From Patescibacteria group bacterium AH-259-L07 (GTDB lineage Bacteria > Patescibacteriota > Patescibacteriia > UBA2591 > UBA6264): a stretch of 5,755 bases of DNA. Shown here one piece after another: positions 1 to 4,463 of the stretch (positions are counted from its first letter, which is position 1; the number at the start of each line of letters is the position of its first letter). The position numbers were made by a program, and so were the translations under genes. The notes under the pieces were generated by a model, which worked only from the letters and a program-made list of their open reading frames with translations, did not search any database and was not told where the DNA came from. The stretch is from positions 1-5,755 of the forward strand of contig JALLOP010000085.1 in the NCBI GenBank assembly GCA_027718005.1, given 5' to 3'.

Positions 1-16
1 ATTTTTGCCGTCAAAG

Positions 17-164
17 AAAAACTTGAAATTGTCCACGGTAGTAGAAGCTACACTTCACTACGTGGCAGGCGCCGATCGCGGCGAAGCCGCTCCGAATTAA
101 TTTCTGGAGGGGGCCTGTTCTCGCCGCTGAAGACGGCGAAATAAGTTCAAGCTACTTTCAATAG
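17..164. repeat. Dispersed structured repeat R1, copy A
   Basis: The left edge is AAAAACTTGAAATTGT (17-32) and the right edge is TTCAAGCTACTTTCAATAG. Between them lie GCGGC-gaa-GCCGC (78-90), the block CCGAATTAATTT (92-103), and a hairpin with stem TCGCCG/CGGCGA (121-126 with 134-139). The same modules recur in the same order at 4335-4439, and the left edge alone recurs at 3186-3202. The two ends are weakly inverted: cTTGAAAtTgt on the left, aTTGAAAgTag read from the right on the other strand. Copy A has one insertion relative to copy B: a 33-nt hairpin (33-65) with a 13-bp stem and two bulged bases, G37 and A43. No open frame is shared by the copies. The element is probably a small non-coding mobile or structural repeat; its function is unknown. 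Confidence 0.6.
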
Positions 165-189
165 AACGCACTTGCATCTATATGTATCT

Positions 190-226
190 ATAAAAAAGCC
201 CCTTAACAAATATATGTAAGGGGCAC
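190..226 (-). terminator. Rho-independent terminator of the winged-helix-like gene
   Basis: Read on the minus strand, the stem GCCCCTTA (224-217) pairs with TAAGGGGC (205-198). It is followed at once by six T (197-192). It begins about 10 bases past the stop codon of the minus-strand gene, the expected position. Confidence 0.85.
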
Positions 227-234
227 GGAGCAGA

Positions 235-555
235 CTATAAACATCGTTCTATTTCTGAAGGCAATTGTTTTTTTAACCGTTCCAGACCTTTTGCGGTTAA
301 ACTGACATAACCTTCATCATCGATCGTAACAAACCCATTGGCAATTAAATGGTCTGAAAGCTGTTTTTTAACGTCTTCAGCATCATGCAGCATTTCAAAC
401 CCACACAAAAACTGTGCATCTTTTTCAGCCTTAGCTAAGGCGTACGTAACATCATTAATGGTTATTTTCTTATCCTTGCCAATTAAAACAATTGCTCTTA
501 CTATCGCATCGATTTGCATTTCAAAAACCACTTTTTCTATGCTCTCTTGTTTCAT
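235..555 (-). CDS. Small winged-helix-like protein, possible transcriptional regulator
   Basis: This 106-residue protein starts at an ATG five bases behind a strong ribosome binding site (AGGAGGT on the minus strand, plus coordinates 567-561) and ends in TAG. No catalytic motif is visible. Helical segments fill residues 1-70. They are followed by IANGFVTIDDEGYVSLTAKG (71-90), a helix end, two beta strands with a turn and a TAKG-type helix start. That is the usual look of the wing of a winged helix-turn-helix DNA-binding domain; the final helix is about 89-100. The gene is a single unit, divergent from its plus-strand neighbour, with its own promoter (599-627) and terminator (190-226). An inverted repeat overlaps the -10 box, which would suit autoregulation. 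The family is not recognised and the DNA-binding role is inferred from secondary-structure pattern only. Confidence 0.85.
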   Translation of the reverse strand: MKQESIEKVVFEMQIDAIVRAIVLIGKDKKITINDVTYALAKAEKDAQFLCGFEMLHDAEDVKKQLSDHLIANGFVTIDDEGYVSLTAKGLERLKKQLPSEIERCL

Positions 556-598
556 TTTTTACCTCCTCTCATATTTACAATGGTAAGGTTCCACGTAT

Positions 599-627
599 AT
601 TATTACATAATATCTATGTTGTTGCAA
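599..627 (-). promoter_or_regulatory. Promoter of the minus-strand winged-helix-like gene, with possible operator
   Basis: On the minus strand TTGCAA (627-622) is separated by 17 bases from AATAAT (604-599). The sequence TGT precedes AATAAT, giving an extended -10 (TGnAATAAT). An inverted repeat TATTA-nn-TAATA (601-612) overlaps the -10 box and could bind a regulator, possibly the gene's own product. The start codon lies about 40 bases downstream. Confidence 0.55.
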
Positions 628-731
628 GCTTTATTCAGATAAATTTTAAACGTACAGTCAAATATTTCAAAAACTATGAAATTTAAATTTATACTATTTG
701 AAGGAATAAAAATAATTGTTTGAATAATATA

Positions 732-849
732 TCGCCTAACACAGACCATCCGGTTCGCGAGCTAAATAATAATTTTATAAATATGAGAAACATAATCATC
801 ACGGGTGCCAGCCGCGGAATTGGCTTGGCAACCGCGAAAAAATTCTTAA
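732..849 (+). repeat. Direct repeat, copy 1: upstream region and first 22 codons of an SDR gene
   Basis: This stretch matches 5093-5210 in the same orientation, including non-coding sequence. Shared parts are TCGnnTAACACAGA, then ATCC, then AAATAATAATTTT just before the start codon, then 66 bases of coding sequence with about 59 identities counted by eye. The match stops after codon 22 (base 848 or 849). The coordinate offset between copies is 4361-4362 bases. Six of the seven coding differences are synonymous, so both copies descend from functional SDR genes or from one that was functional while they diverged. Confidence 0.85.
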
Positions 850-857
850 TTCTATGA
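783..857 (+). pseudogene. 5' fragment of an SDR oxidoreductase gene, 24 codons
   Basis: The ORF encodes MRNIIITGASRGIG and continues to KKFLIL before a TGA. It holds the first beta strand and the glycine-rich TGxxxGIG cofactor loop of a short-chain dehydrogenase, nothing more. It matches the first 22 residues of the intact SDR at 5145 with one change (R2 for K2). The reading frame ends in CTATGA, so its stop overlaps the ATG at 854 by four bases (ATGA). It cannot form a Rossmann fold, so it is a gene scar. If it is still translated it would act only as a leader that delivers ribosomes to the next gene. No Shine-Dalgarno sequence precedes it, and none precedes the intact SDR. Confidence 0.8.
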
Positions 858-1804
858 ATCCAGAAAAAACAAATTTTAAAAAACCAGAATCATCTGAACC
901 TCCTCCTCAACAACACGATAAAAAACAAAAACGGACTTCGCTCTACGAGCTTCCTGAAGTATTTCTATCTCTTGACGAACTTAAAAAAGCGCTGAAGCCT
1001 TTCCTTGAAATGGAAGCAAAGAACAGAAACTTTGATATAGAAATTAAAAAAGAAAGTAAGACATGCTCGATTATTTTAAGAAAAGAAGATGGCTCACAGC
1101 GCGACCTGTCCGAATTTTTGCCAAAAGGATTTAAATTTGAACCTGCTGAAGAATATAGCGTCAAAATTTCGAAAAAAAGAGTACAATTTAATCCCCGAGA
1201 GATAAACCAGCGTGCCTTTCTGCTTTCGCTAGGTCATGAACTTGGACATGCCGGACAAGAAAAAATAAACAAAATACATCTGACAAAACAGAGAATAAGG
1301 CGTTTACGAGAAATATCCAAGACCCTTATCAAACTCTTACGAGAGGCCAAAAAAATCTCTCAAAAAACTAAAGGCCTAAGCAAAGCAGGACGAGAGAAAT
1401 TTCTTGAAGAACTTGAAGCTAAAATGAACGAAAAATCTGGTGAATCACCCCCTCCCATGCAGCTTTTAGAAAAACGAGAAAAGCATACGGCTCAATCAGA
1501 AAGAACAGCCTGGGCAGAAGGGTTAAGAATTCTACGCAAGCTGAGCAGAGATGGATACGACGTTCTCAACGGTTTTAATACTCGCGAAGAAATAAAGGCA
1601 TACATCGCATACTACCTTTATACATATGAGCTAAAAAATATTAGTAAAAAGTTAGCTGCTACAACGTCTGACACAATTGAAATTCAACACAAACTTAAAG
1701 TTGCAAAGCCAGATGACGTTATAACACTTTTAAGAACTTTGCGATCCATCTCTGAATCCAAAGAAGAACGGACTCGTTTAACTGAAGACGAAGAGTCTGT
1801 CTAG
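854..1804 (+). CDS. HExxH zincin-like protein, putative metallopeptidase
   Basis: This 316-residue protein has no signal peptide or membrane segment and is probably cytoplasmic. Residues 1-30 are a charged, proline- and lysine-rich disordered tail. The motif LSLGHELGHA contains HELGH at 128-132, the HExxH zinc-binding and catalytic signature. A lysine/arginine-rich helical, probably coiled, region follows (about 135-195), then SERTAWAEGLRILRKL (215-230). Its E216 or E222 could be the third zinc ligand of a gluzincin-type site, with W220 and the helix packing beside it. I associate the ERxAWA pattern after HExxH with uncharacterised proteins of candidate-phyla bacteria; this is recollection, not a search. 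The C-terminus is acidic. The start ATG has no ribosome binding site but overlaps the stop of the SDR fragment (ATGA), suggesting translational coupling. Substrate is unknown. No terminator is visible after the stop. Confidence 0.85.
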   Translation: MNPEKTNFKKPESSEPPPQQHDKKQKRTSLYELPEVFLSLDELKKALKPFLEMEAKNRNFDIEIKKESKTCSIILRKEDGSQRDLSEFLPKGFKFEPAEEYSVKISKKRVQFNPREINQRAFLLSLGHELGHAGQEKINKIHLTKQRIRRLREISKTLIKLLREAKKISQKTKGLSKAGREKFLEELEAKMNEKSGESPPPMQLLEKREKHTAQSERTAWAEGLRILRKLSRDGYDVLNGFNTREEIKAYIAYYLYTYELKNISKKLAATTSDTIEIQHKLKVAKPDDVITLLRTLRSISESKEERTRLTEDEESV

Positions 1805-1873
1805 AACTATTATTTAAAAATTGGTTGGCGCTTAAATCAAAAAATTTACCTACAACTAAAAAAGAAAGGTACG

Positions 1874-1936
1874 TTTTAATGAAAACATTTCGTATAAAAA
1901 CATTTTATGTGAAATAGTCAGAAATTTCTTCTTTAT
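1874..1936 (+). repeat. Leader-like repeat L, copy 1 (frame-broken MKTFRIKT ORF)
   Basis: The ORF at 1880-1918 reads MKTFRIKTFYVK then stop. Its first eight codons differ from those at 4470 by three bases, two synonymous. The similarity continues past them: TAT/TAC, GAAAT, TCA, AGAA-like and TCTTTAT recur in order in both copies with small gaps. Copy 1 therefore looks like a frameshifted relative of the 4464-4526 copy. Purine-rich sequence just upstream is also alike. The match suggests a duplicated gene 5' end, not a working gene here. Confidence 0.55.
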
Positions 1937-1960
1937 TTTTAAGATTTTTCTGGCAATTTA

Positions 1961-1989
1961 TTTCAACGGTCGGCATAACTTGATATAAT
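1961..1989 (+). promoter_or_regulatory. Extended -10 promoter for the small acidic protein gene
   Basis: TATAAT (1984-1989) is preceded by TGA, giving a perfect TGnTATAAT extended -10. A weak -35, TTTCAA (1961-1966), lies 17 bases upstream. Transcription would start near 1996, leaving a short leader of about 25 bases to the ATG at 2022. That leader has no Shine-Dalgarno sequence. Confidence 0.65.
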
Positions 1990-2021
1990 TTAAATAATCT
2001 TAATTATTAACTATCAAAATT

Positions 2022-2279
2022 ATGGCAGAAAAATTTGAAGGTAGGCAACAAAATCAAAATGAGTATGATGAAGATGGCGAGGTAATTCTTGATGAAGAAA
2101 CGCGTGGCTTATATCAAGGATTAGAAAATAAAAGTAGATCTATAAAAAGTACAATAAAGCTTGTTATGAATAGGGCTGATAAACTTAATCCAGATGACCG
2201 AAAAAAATTAGTCAAAGAATTAAATGATGATTTAGACGCATTATTGGCAAAAGTAGTAGATGCTGCGGAAGATGAGTAG
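2022..2279 (+). CDS. Small acidic hypothetical protein
   Basis: This 85-residue protein is of unknown function. Residues 1-30 are polar and acidic (EYDEDGEVILDEE) and probably disordered. Residues 31-83 are predicted by eye to be helical with a heptad-like spacing of L, I and V (LENKSRSIKSTIKLVMNR and KKLVKELNDDLDALLAKV), so a helical hairpin or short coiled coil is likely. There is no cysteine, signal peptide or membrane segment. It starts at an ATG about 33 bases after a perfect extended -10, without a Shine-Dalgarno sequence, and ends in TAG. The attC-like element begins about 50 bases after its stop. It may be cotranscribed with the acetyltransferase gene downstream, since no clear T-run terminator separates them. 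Small size and acidic helical build would suit a binding partner or inhibitor, but nothing shows this. Confidence 0.7.
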   Translation: MAEKFEGRQQNQNEYDEDGEVILDEETRGLYQGLENKSRSIKSTIKLVMNRADKLNPDDRKKLVKELNDDLDALLAKVVDAAEDE

Positions 2280-2329
2280 GAAAAATAAATTGCCCAAAAA
2301 ATCAAGGTAAAGAAACTTCTGCCTACATC

Positions 2330-2435
2330 ACATAACACGGTGTATGCGGTTCGCGCTTGGTTAACGCCAAATGCTCACCCAAATTTTGCCTTCGCTACGC
2401 TACGGCAAAACTTTACATACGCCGAAACGTTAAGT
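2330..2435 (+). repeat. Foldable element resembling an integron attC site
   Basis: The outer ends are ACATAAC (2330-2336) and GTTAAGT (2429-2435), complementary at six of seven positions. GTTAAGT fits the attC R' consensus GTTRRRY. Inside them CGGTGTATG (2338-2346) pairs with CATACGCCG (2416-2424) with one G-T wobble. Unpaired spacers of one and four bases give the one-sided asymmetry seen in attC sites. Internal hairpins are TTGG/CCAA (2357-2370) and TTTTGCC/GGCAAAA (2384-2410). It follows a gene stop by about 50 bases, as an attC would. Against: one mismatch to the R'' consensus, unequal spacers, no integrase and no second complete site. A REP- or MITE-like repeat is the alternative. Confidence 0.4.
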
Positions 2436-2465
2436 GAAATAATCTTATTTTTAATTTGTCCTCTT

Positions 2466-3089
2466 ATGATTGAAAAAATTAAATTAGAAAGTGGCGACAT
2501 TGATCATTCTGAACAAGTAAAAACATTTTCTGAATATTTTTCAAATGGTCAGATTGAAAAAATTGAAATAGATGAAGCCCCCGAAAACGTAATGAAACAT
2601 TTTGAAGGTAAAAACAAAAGCTTTATTCTTCCAGATGAATATCAGCCAGGAAACTTTGAAAAGTTTTTTGTAATAAAACATGAAAACGGCAACAAAACCT
2701 TTGTCGCACAGCAAACAAAAAATTACAGCGACAATGAAACTACTGAAAAATTAACCTATATTGTCGACGTTGATAAAAATGGAGCTTATATCGGCCATGG
2801 GGGGATAAATATCTTAAATCCTGATGAATACTTCAAAAACAAACCTTTTGTAGACTACACTAAAACATTAAAAGAACACAGGAAAAAGGGGTTGGGGACA
2901 AGACGCCTCTATCTCATGAATGCTGTTTCGCAAATGCTTTATGGACTTCCCTTACATTCAGCTTTGACAAGGGGACCAAAGGCTGAATCTCTGTGGCAAA
3001 AATTAGCAGCCAACGGAGAGGCAAAAAAAATTAAACAAGGTGATCGCGATCGTTATGTATTCGTGACTAAAACAAAAAGTCAAAAATAA
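2466..3089 (+). CDS. GNAT-like N-acetyltransferase
   Basis: This 207-residue cytoplasmic protein starts at the ATG in CTTATGATTG. The frame stays open back to an ATG at 2340, but those 42 codons lie inside the attC-like repeat, so the shorter start is preferred. No Shine-Dalgarno sequence is visible. EHRKKGLGTRRLYL (137-150) fits GNAT motif A, R/QxxGxG/A, with R139, G142 and G144 forming the acetyl-CoA pyrophosphate loop at the start of a helix. YIVDVDKNGAYIGHGGINIL (98-117) looks like the two central strands before it. SALTRGPKAESLWQKLAANG (165-184) matches the typical C-terminal strand and the helix in which a late residue contacts CoA. The N-terminal 90 residues are diverged and may set substrate choice. 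Substrate is unknown. The protein is typical in size for the family, if slightly long. No promoter of its own is evident. Confidence 0.75.
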   Translation: MIEKIKLESGDIDHSEQVKTFSEYFSNGQIEKIEIDEAPENVMKHFEGKNKSFILPDEYQPGNFEKFFVIKHENGNKTFVAQQTKNYSDNETTEKLTYIVDVDKNGAYIGHGGINILNPDEYFKNKPFVDYTKTLKEHRKKGLGTRRLYLMNAVSQMLYGLPLHSALTRGPKAESLWQKLAANGEAKKIKQGDRDRYVFVTKTKSQK

Positions 3090-3185
3090 AATTACTTACA
3101 CTGTCTTGCCCTCTCACGTCGCAAGGCTTCGAGAATTTGTCACTAAAACGCAAAATCTGCTAAGAACTAATGAGCTCCACTCGCT

Positions 3186-3202
3186 AAAAACTTGAAATTG
3201 TC
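3186..3202 (+). repeat. R1 repeat, left edge only
   Basis: AAAAACTTGAAATTGT is identical to the left edge of R1 copies A and B. The interior modules (GCGGC hairpin, CCGAATTAATTT, TCGCCG hairpin) are absent. The bases just after (TTGCTTTCA, about 3205) vaguely recall the R1 right edge, so this may be an internally deleted copy. Confidence 0.55.
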
Positions 3203-3298
3203 GCTTGCTTTCAGGAAACAAAAACTGCCAAAGAACCTGTAAAAAATATCGACTCGAACCATATTTTAATAAAAGAAATTTTTTCGTATCGTTTGTTG

Positions 3299-3326
3299 CA
3301 GAAATTCGACGCGTTTCTGTTTTTTT
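3299..3326 (+). terminator. Probable rho-independent terminator
   Basis: CAGAAA (3299-3304) pairs with TTTCTG (3314-3319) across a nine-base loop, and seven T follow (3320-3326). The stem is short and AT-rich. It lies about 210 bases after the acetyltransferase stop, so it may end that transcript or simply insulate the insertion-sequence remnant behind it. Confidence 0.4.
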
Positions 3327-3353
3327 GTCCGCTGGTTGTTGTTATCCAGCGAT

Positions 3354-3438
3354 AATGTCACCTTTTACTGTTCACCAAAATGTCACCTTGATAGGGAGAA
3401 CAACTATGATAGAATTAAGAAAAGGGAATAGCTACTAA
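3354..3438 (+). mobile_element. Decayed end of an insertion sequence with transposase start
   Basis: AATGTCACCTT occurs at 3354-3364 and again at 3379-3389 (25-base period), with the related TGTTCACC between them at 3369-3376. Repeated short sites of this kind are what transposases with an rve-type integrase core bind near element ends. Next comes GGGAG (3394-3398), seven bases, then ATG (3406) opening a frame that reads MIELRKGNSY and stops. That peptide resembles the start of the N-terminal helix-turn-helix of such transposases. Nothing further of a transposase is readable in any frame, so only the left end remains. The family (IS3, IS21 or IS481-like) cannot be fixed from this. Confidence 0.45.
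3406..3438 (+). pseudogene. Truncated transposase N-terminus, 10 codons
   Basis: The frame reads MIELRKGNSY then TAA, behind a fair ribosome binding site (GGGAG, 3394-3398). The presence of a good translation start on a ten-residue frame directly after transposase-site-like repeats is the reason for calling it a broken transposase gene. The homology is inferred from pattern, not demonstrated. Confidence 0.35.
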
Positions 3439-3558
3439 AGCATTTATATGCCCTCCAGGGCTCCAGAAGAAGCCAGAAGAGGACTAAAATCGTGTTCCAA
3501 GGTCTCTCTCGATATAAGATCTATTTTTAAAAATTTTCAAAAATCGCTCGATAGTTTT

Positions 3559-3617
3559 TGTGGAAAACTTGGACATCGAAGCATCGCCATAAACCCTGAC
3601 ATTCTAACTTATCCACA
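3559..3617. promoter_or_regulatory. Pair of DnaA-box-like sites
   Basis: TTATCCACA (3609-3617) is a perfect match to the DnaA box TTATNCACA. TGTGGAAAA (3559-3567) is the opposite-strand form with one mismatch (TGTGGATAA expected). They face each other across about 41 bases, with an AT-rich run just upstream (3522-3543) and the promoter at 3627 just downstream. No dnaA, dnaN or rep gene is in the window, so this may be chance, a DnaA-regulated promoter, or a relic of a replicon. Confidence 0.3.
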
Positions 3618-3626
3618 ACAAGACTA

Positions 3627-3654
3627 TTGACATTTATTCTATCTTTTGTATAAT
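3627..3654 (+). promoter_or_regulatory. Consensus sigma-70 type promoter of the 177-residue orphan gene
   Basis: The -35 box is TTGACA (3627-3632) and the -10 box is TATAAT (3649-3654), both perfect, with a 16-base spacer. Transcription would start near 3661, giving a leader of roughly 34 bases before the ATG at 3695. It is the best promoter in the window. Confidence 0.85.
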
Positions 3655-3694
3655 ATAAATGGTTTTTTGAAGCAGTCAAAAAAAGGAGAAAACG

Positions 3695-4228
3695 ATGGGC
3701 AAGAAAAGCGATGAACTGCTGAGAAGGTTAAAGCAAGGTCTGCCCGCTGATGAGGCGCCTGCTCTTTTACGAGATGTCGAGAGGGAAAGGGCTCAAGAAC
3801 AAGCGCCAAGAACGAATCCAAGTCAGTACAAGGATGAACGTATTCAACAACTTTCCGATCTTTGGTTTTCTCAACGAGCAACGGCAACTGTCGAGCAGAA
3901 GAATGAAGTTGGGTTAGTGTACATCTCAAAAGTGTTGGGACTTGGAGATGACGTTGCTCAACGGTTTGCACAGGGTGACCAGAATGCCTATCGTCAGGTT
4001 GGAATGAGACAAGGAGGTGCAGAGAATTACACGCCCGACCTCGAGAGTTTTTGGGCAAGAGTGCGAGAGCTTTTCCCTGGAATATATAGAGATGATGATA
4101 TTTCCTTTTTGGTGAAACAGAATGACGTAGTGGCAACGTGGCATTTTCTGTGGCAATTGGAGATTCCACTTGCCGCAGAATCTCCTATTCTAGGAGATCT
4201 TGCAATCAACGCCCACGTATACAAGTAA
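3695..4228 (+). CDS. Orphan hypothetical protein of higher GC content
   Basis: This 177-residue protein is not recognised. The start is firm: ATG six bases after GGAG (3685-3688), about 34 bases from a consensus promoter. It ends in TAA, with a terminator nine bases later. Residues 1-50 are charged and helical (KKSDELLRRLKQ, LLRDVERERAQEQ). Residues 50-105 form a helical part (QQLSDLWFSQ, VGLVYISKVLGLGDDVAQRF). The rest has several tryptophans and acidic patches (LESFWARVRELFPGIYRDDD, TWHFLWQLEIPL). There are no cysteines, signal peptide or membrane segment. One 60-base row counted by hand is about 53% G+C, against about 32% for a row of the acetyltransferase gene; codons such as CTG, GCG and CAG are used freely. 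Separate promoter, terminator and composition point to recent acquisition as a self-contained unit. Function is unknown. Confidence 0.8.
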   Translation: MGKKSDELLRRLKQGLPADEAPALLRDVERERAQEQAPRTNPSQYKDERIQQLSDLWFSQRATATVEQKNEVGLVYISKVLGLGDDVAQRFAQGDQNAYRQVGMRQGGAENYTPDLESFWARVRELFPGIYRDDDISFLVKQNDVVATWHFLWQLEIPLAAESPILGDLAINAHVYK

Positions 4229-4236
4229 GTCAGAAT

Positions 4237-4276
4237 AATGCCTGTTGGCTAACCAATGGGCATTCTTTTCTTTTTC
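4237..4276 (+). terminator. Rho-independent terminator of the orphan gene
   Basis: AATGCCTGTTGG (4237-4248) pairs with CCAATGGGCATT (4253-4264) over all 12 positions, two of them G-T wobbles, with a four-base loop CTAA. The tail CTTTTCTTTTTC (4265-4276) is U-rich in RNA. It begins nine bases after the stop codon. Confidence 0.9.
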
Positions 4277-4281
4277 AGAAT

Positions 4282-4315
4282 TTGCCGCCAAGGGTAAAAT
4301 CTGATATGATTTTAC
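4282..4315 (+). promoter_or_regulatory. Probable promoter with overlapping inverted repeat, upstream of the Nudix gene
   Basis: TTGCCG (4282-4287) and TATGAT (4305-4310) are spaced by 17 bases, and TGA precedes TATGAT, making an extended -10. A perfect inverted repeat, GTAAAATC (4294-4301) and GATTTTAC (4308-4315) with a six-base centre, spans the -10 box and could be an operator. The distance to the Nudix ATG is about 200 bases, filled by R1 copy B and a leader ORF. Confidence 0.45.
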
Positions 4316-4334
4316 TTAGCAAGCTTCGCTCACG

Positions 4335-4439
4335 AAAAACTTGAAATTGTTAAATCTTGCGGCGAAACCGCTCCGAATTAATTTTTGGGGGCTTCCTCGC
4401 CGCCGCAGGCGGCGAAATGCGTTCGAACTATTTTCAATA
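4335..4439. repeat. Dispersed structured repeat R1, copy B
   Basis: It begins with the same left edge, AAAAACTTGAAATTGT (4335-4350). Next come GCGG-cgaaa-CCGC (4359-4371), CCGAATTAATTT, and a hairpin with an eight-base stem TCGCCGCC/GGCGGCGA (4397-4404 with 4408-4415). It ends GTTCGAACTATTTTCAATA. The hairpin is 19 bases long, as in copy A; it differs at three positions, yet both copies still fold. Copy B lacks the extra 33-nt hairpin of copy A. It sits in the leader of the Nudix gene, where it could affect transcript folding. Confidence 0.6.
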
Positions 4440-4463
4440 TTCTGCACCACCGAGAAAAAGCAT

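Larger units (their letters stand above)
3090..3694. other. 605-base stretch without an intact gene: repeat, insertion-sequence and regulatory remains
   Basis: No convincing protein frame crosses this stretch. In order it holds a short hairpin CTTGC/GCAAG (about 3104-3125), a partial R1 repeat (3186-3202), a terminator-like hairpin (3299-3326), a GC-rich hairpin CGCTGG/CCAGCG (3330-3351), the end of a decayed insertion sequence (3354-3438), an AT-rich run (3522-3543), two DnaA-box-like sites (3559-3617) and a consensus promoter (3627-3654). The short frames within it lack ribosome binding sites, apart from the 10-codon one at 3406, and have no recognisable protein features. Confidence 0.6.

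Noticed and set aside
664..730. A plus-strand promoter such as TATACT (690-695) or TAATAT (725-730) ahead of the SDR fragment
   Set aside because: AT-rich sequence yields such boxes by chance, and no -35 with acceptable spacing was found, so no promoter is claimed for the HExxH gene.
1919..1952. Hairpin CAGAAA-tt-TCTT with AAGA-tt-TTTCTG as a terminator of the HExxH gene
   Set aside because: The stem is AT-rich, broken by a two-by-two internal loop, and lacks a following T run; it also overlaps the L repeat.
2340..3089. A 249-residue form of the acetyltransferase starting at 2340
   Set aside because: The extra 42 codons fall within the 2330-2435 repeat, have no ribosome binding site and no domain-like sequence.
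3205..3438. A 77-residue plus-strand ORF
   Set aside because: It crosses the terminator hairpin and insertion-sequence end. Only the final ten codons have a ribosome binding site.
3448..3630. A 60-residue plus-strand ORF
   Set aside because: It has no ribosome binding site, and it runs over the AT-rich stretch, both DnaA-box-like sites and into the -35 box of the next promoter.
3639..4169. A 176-residue minus-strand ORF
   Set aside because: It is antisense to the orphan gene, which has promoter, ribosome binding site and terminator on the plus strand. The minus product is rich in H, P and S without domain pattern and has no start signals.
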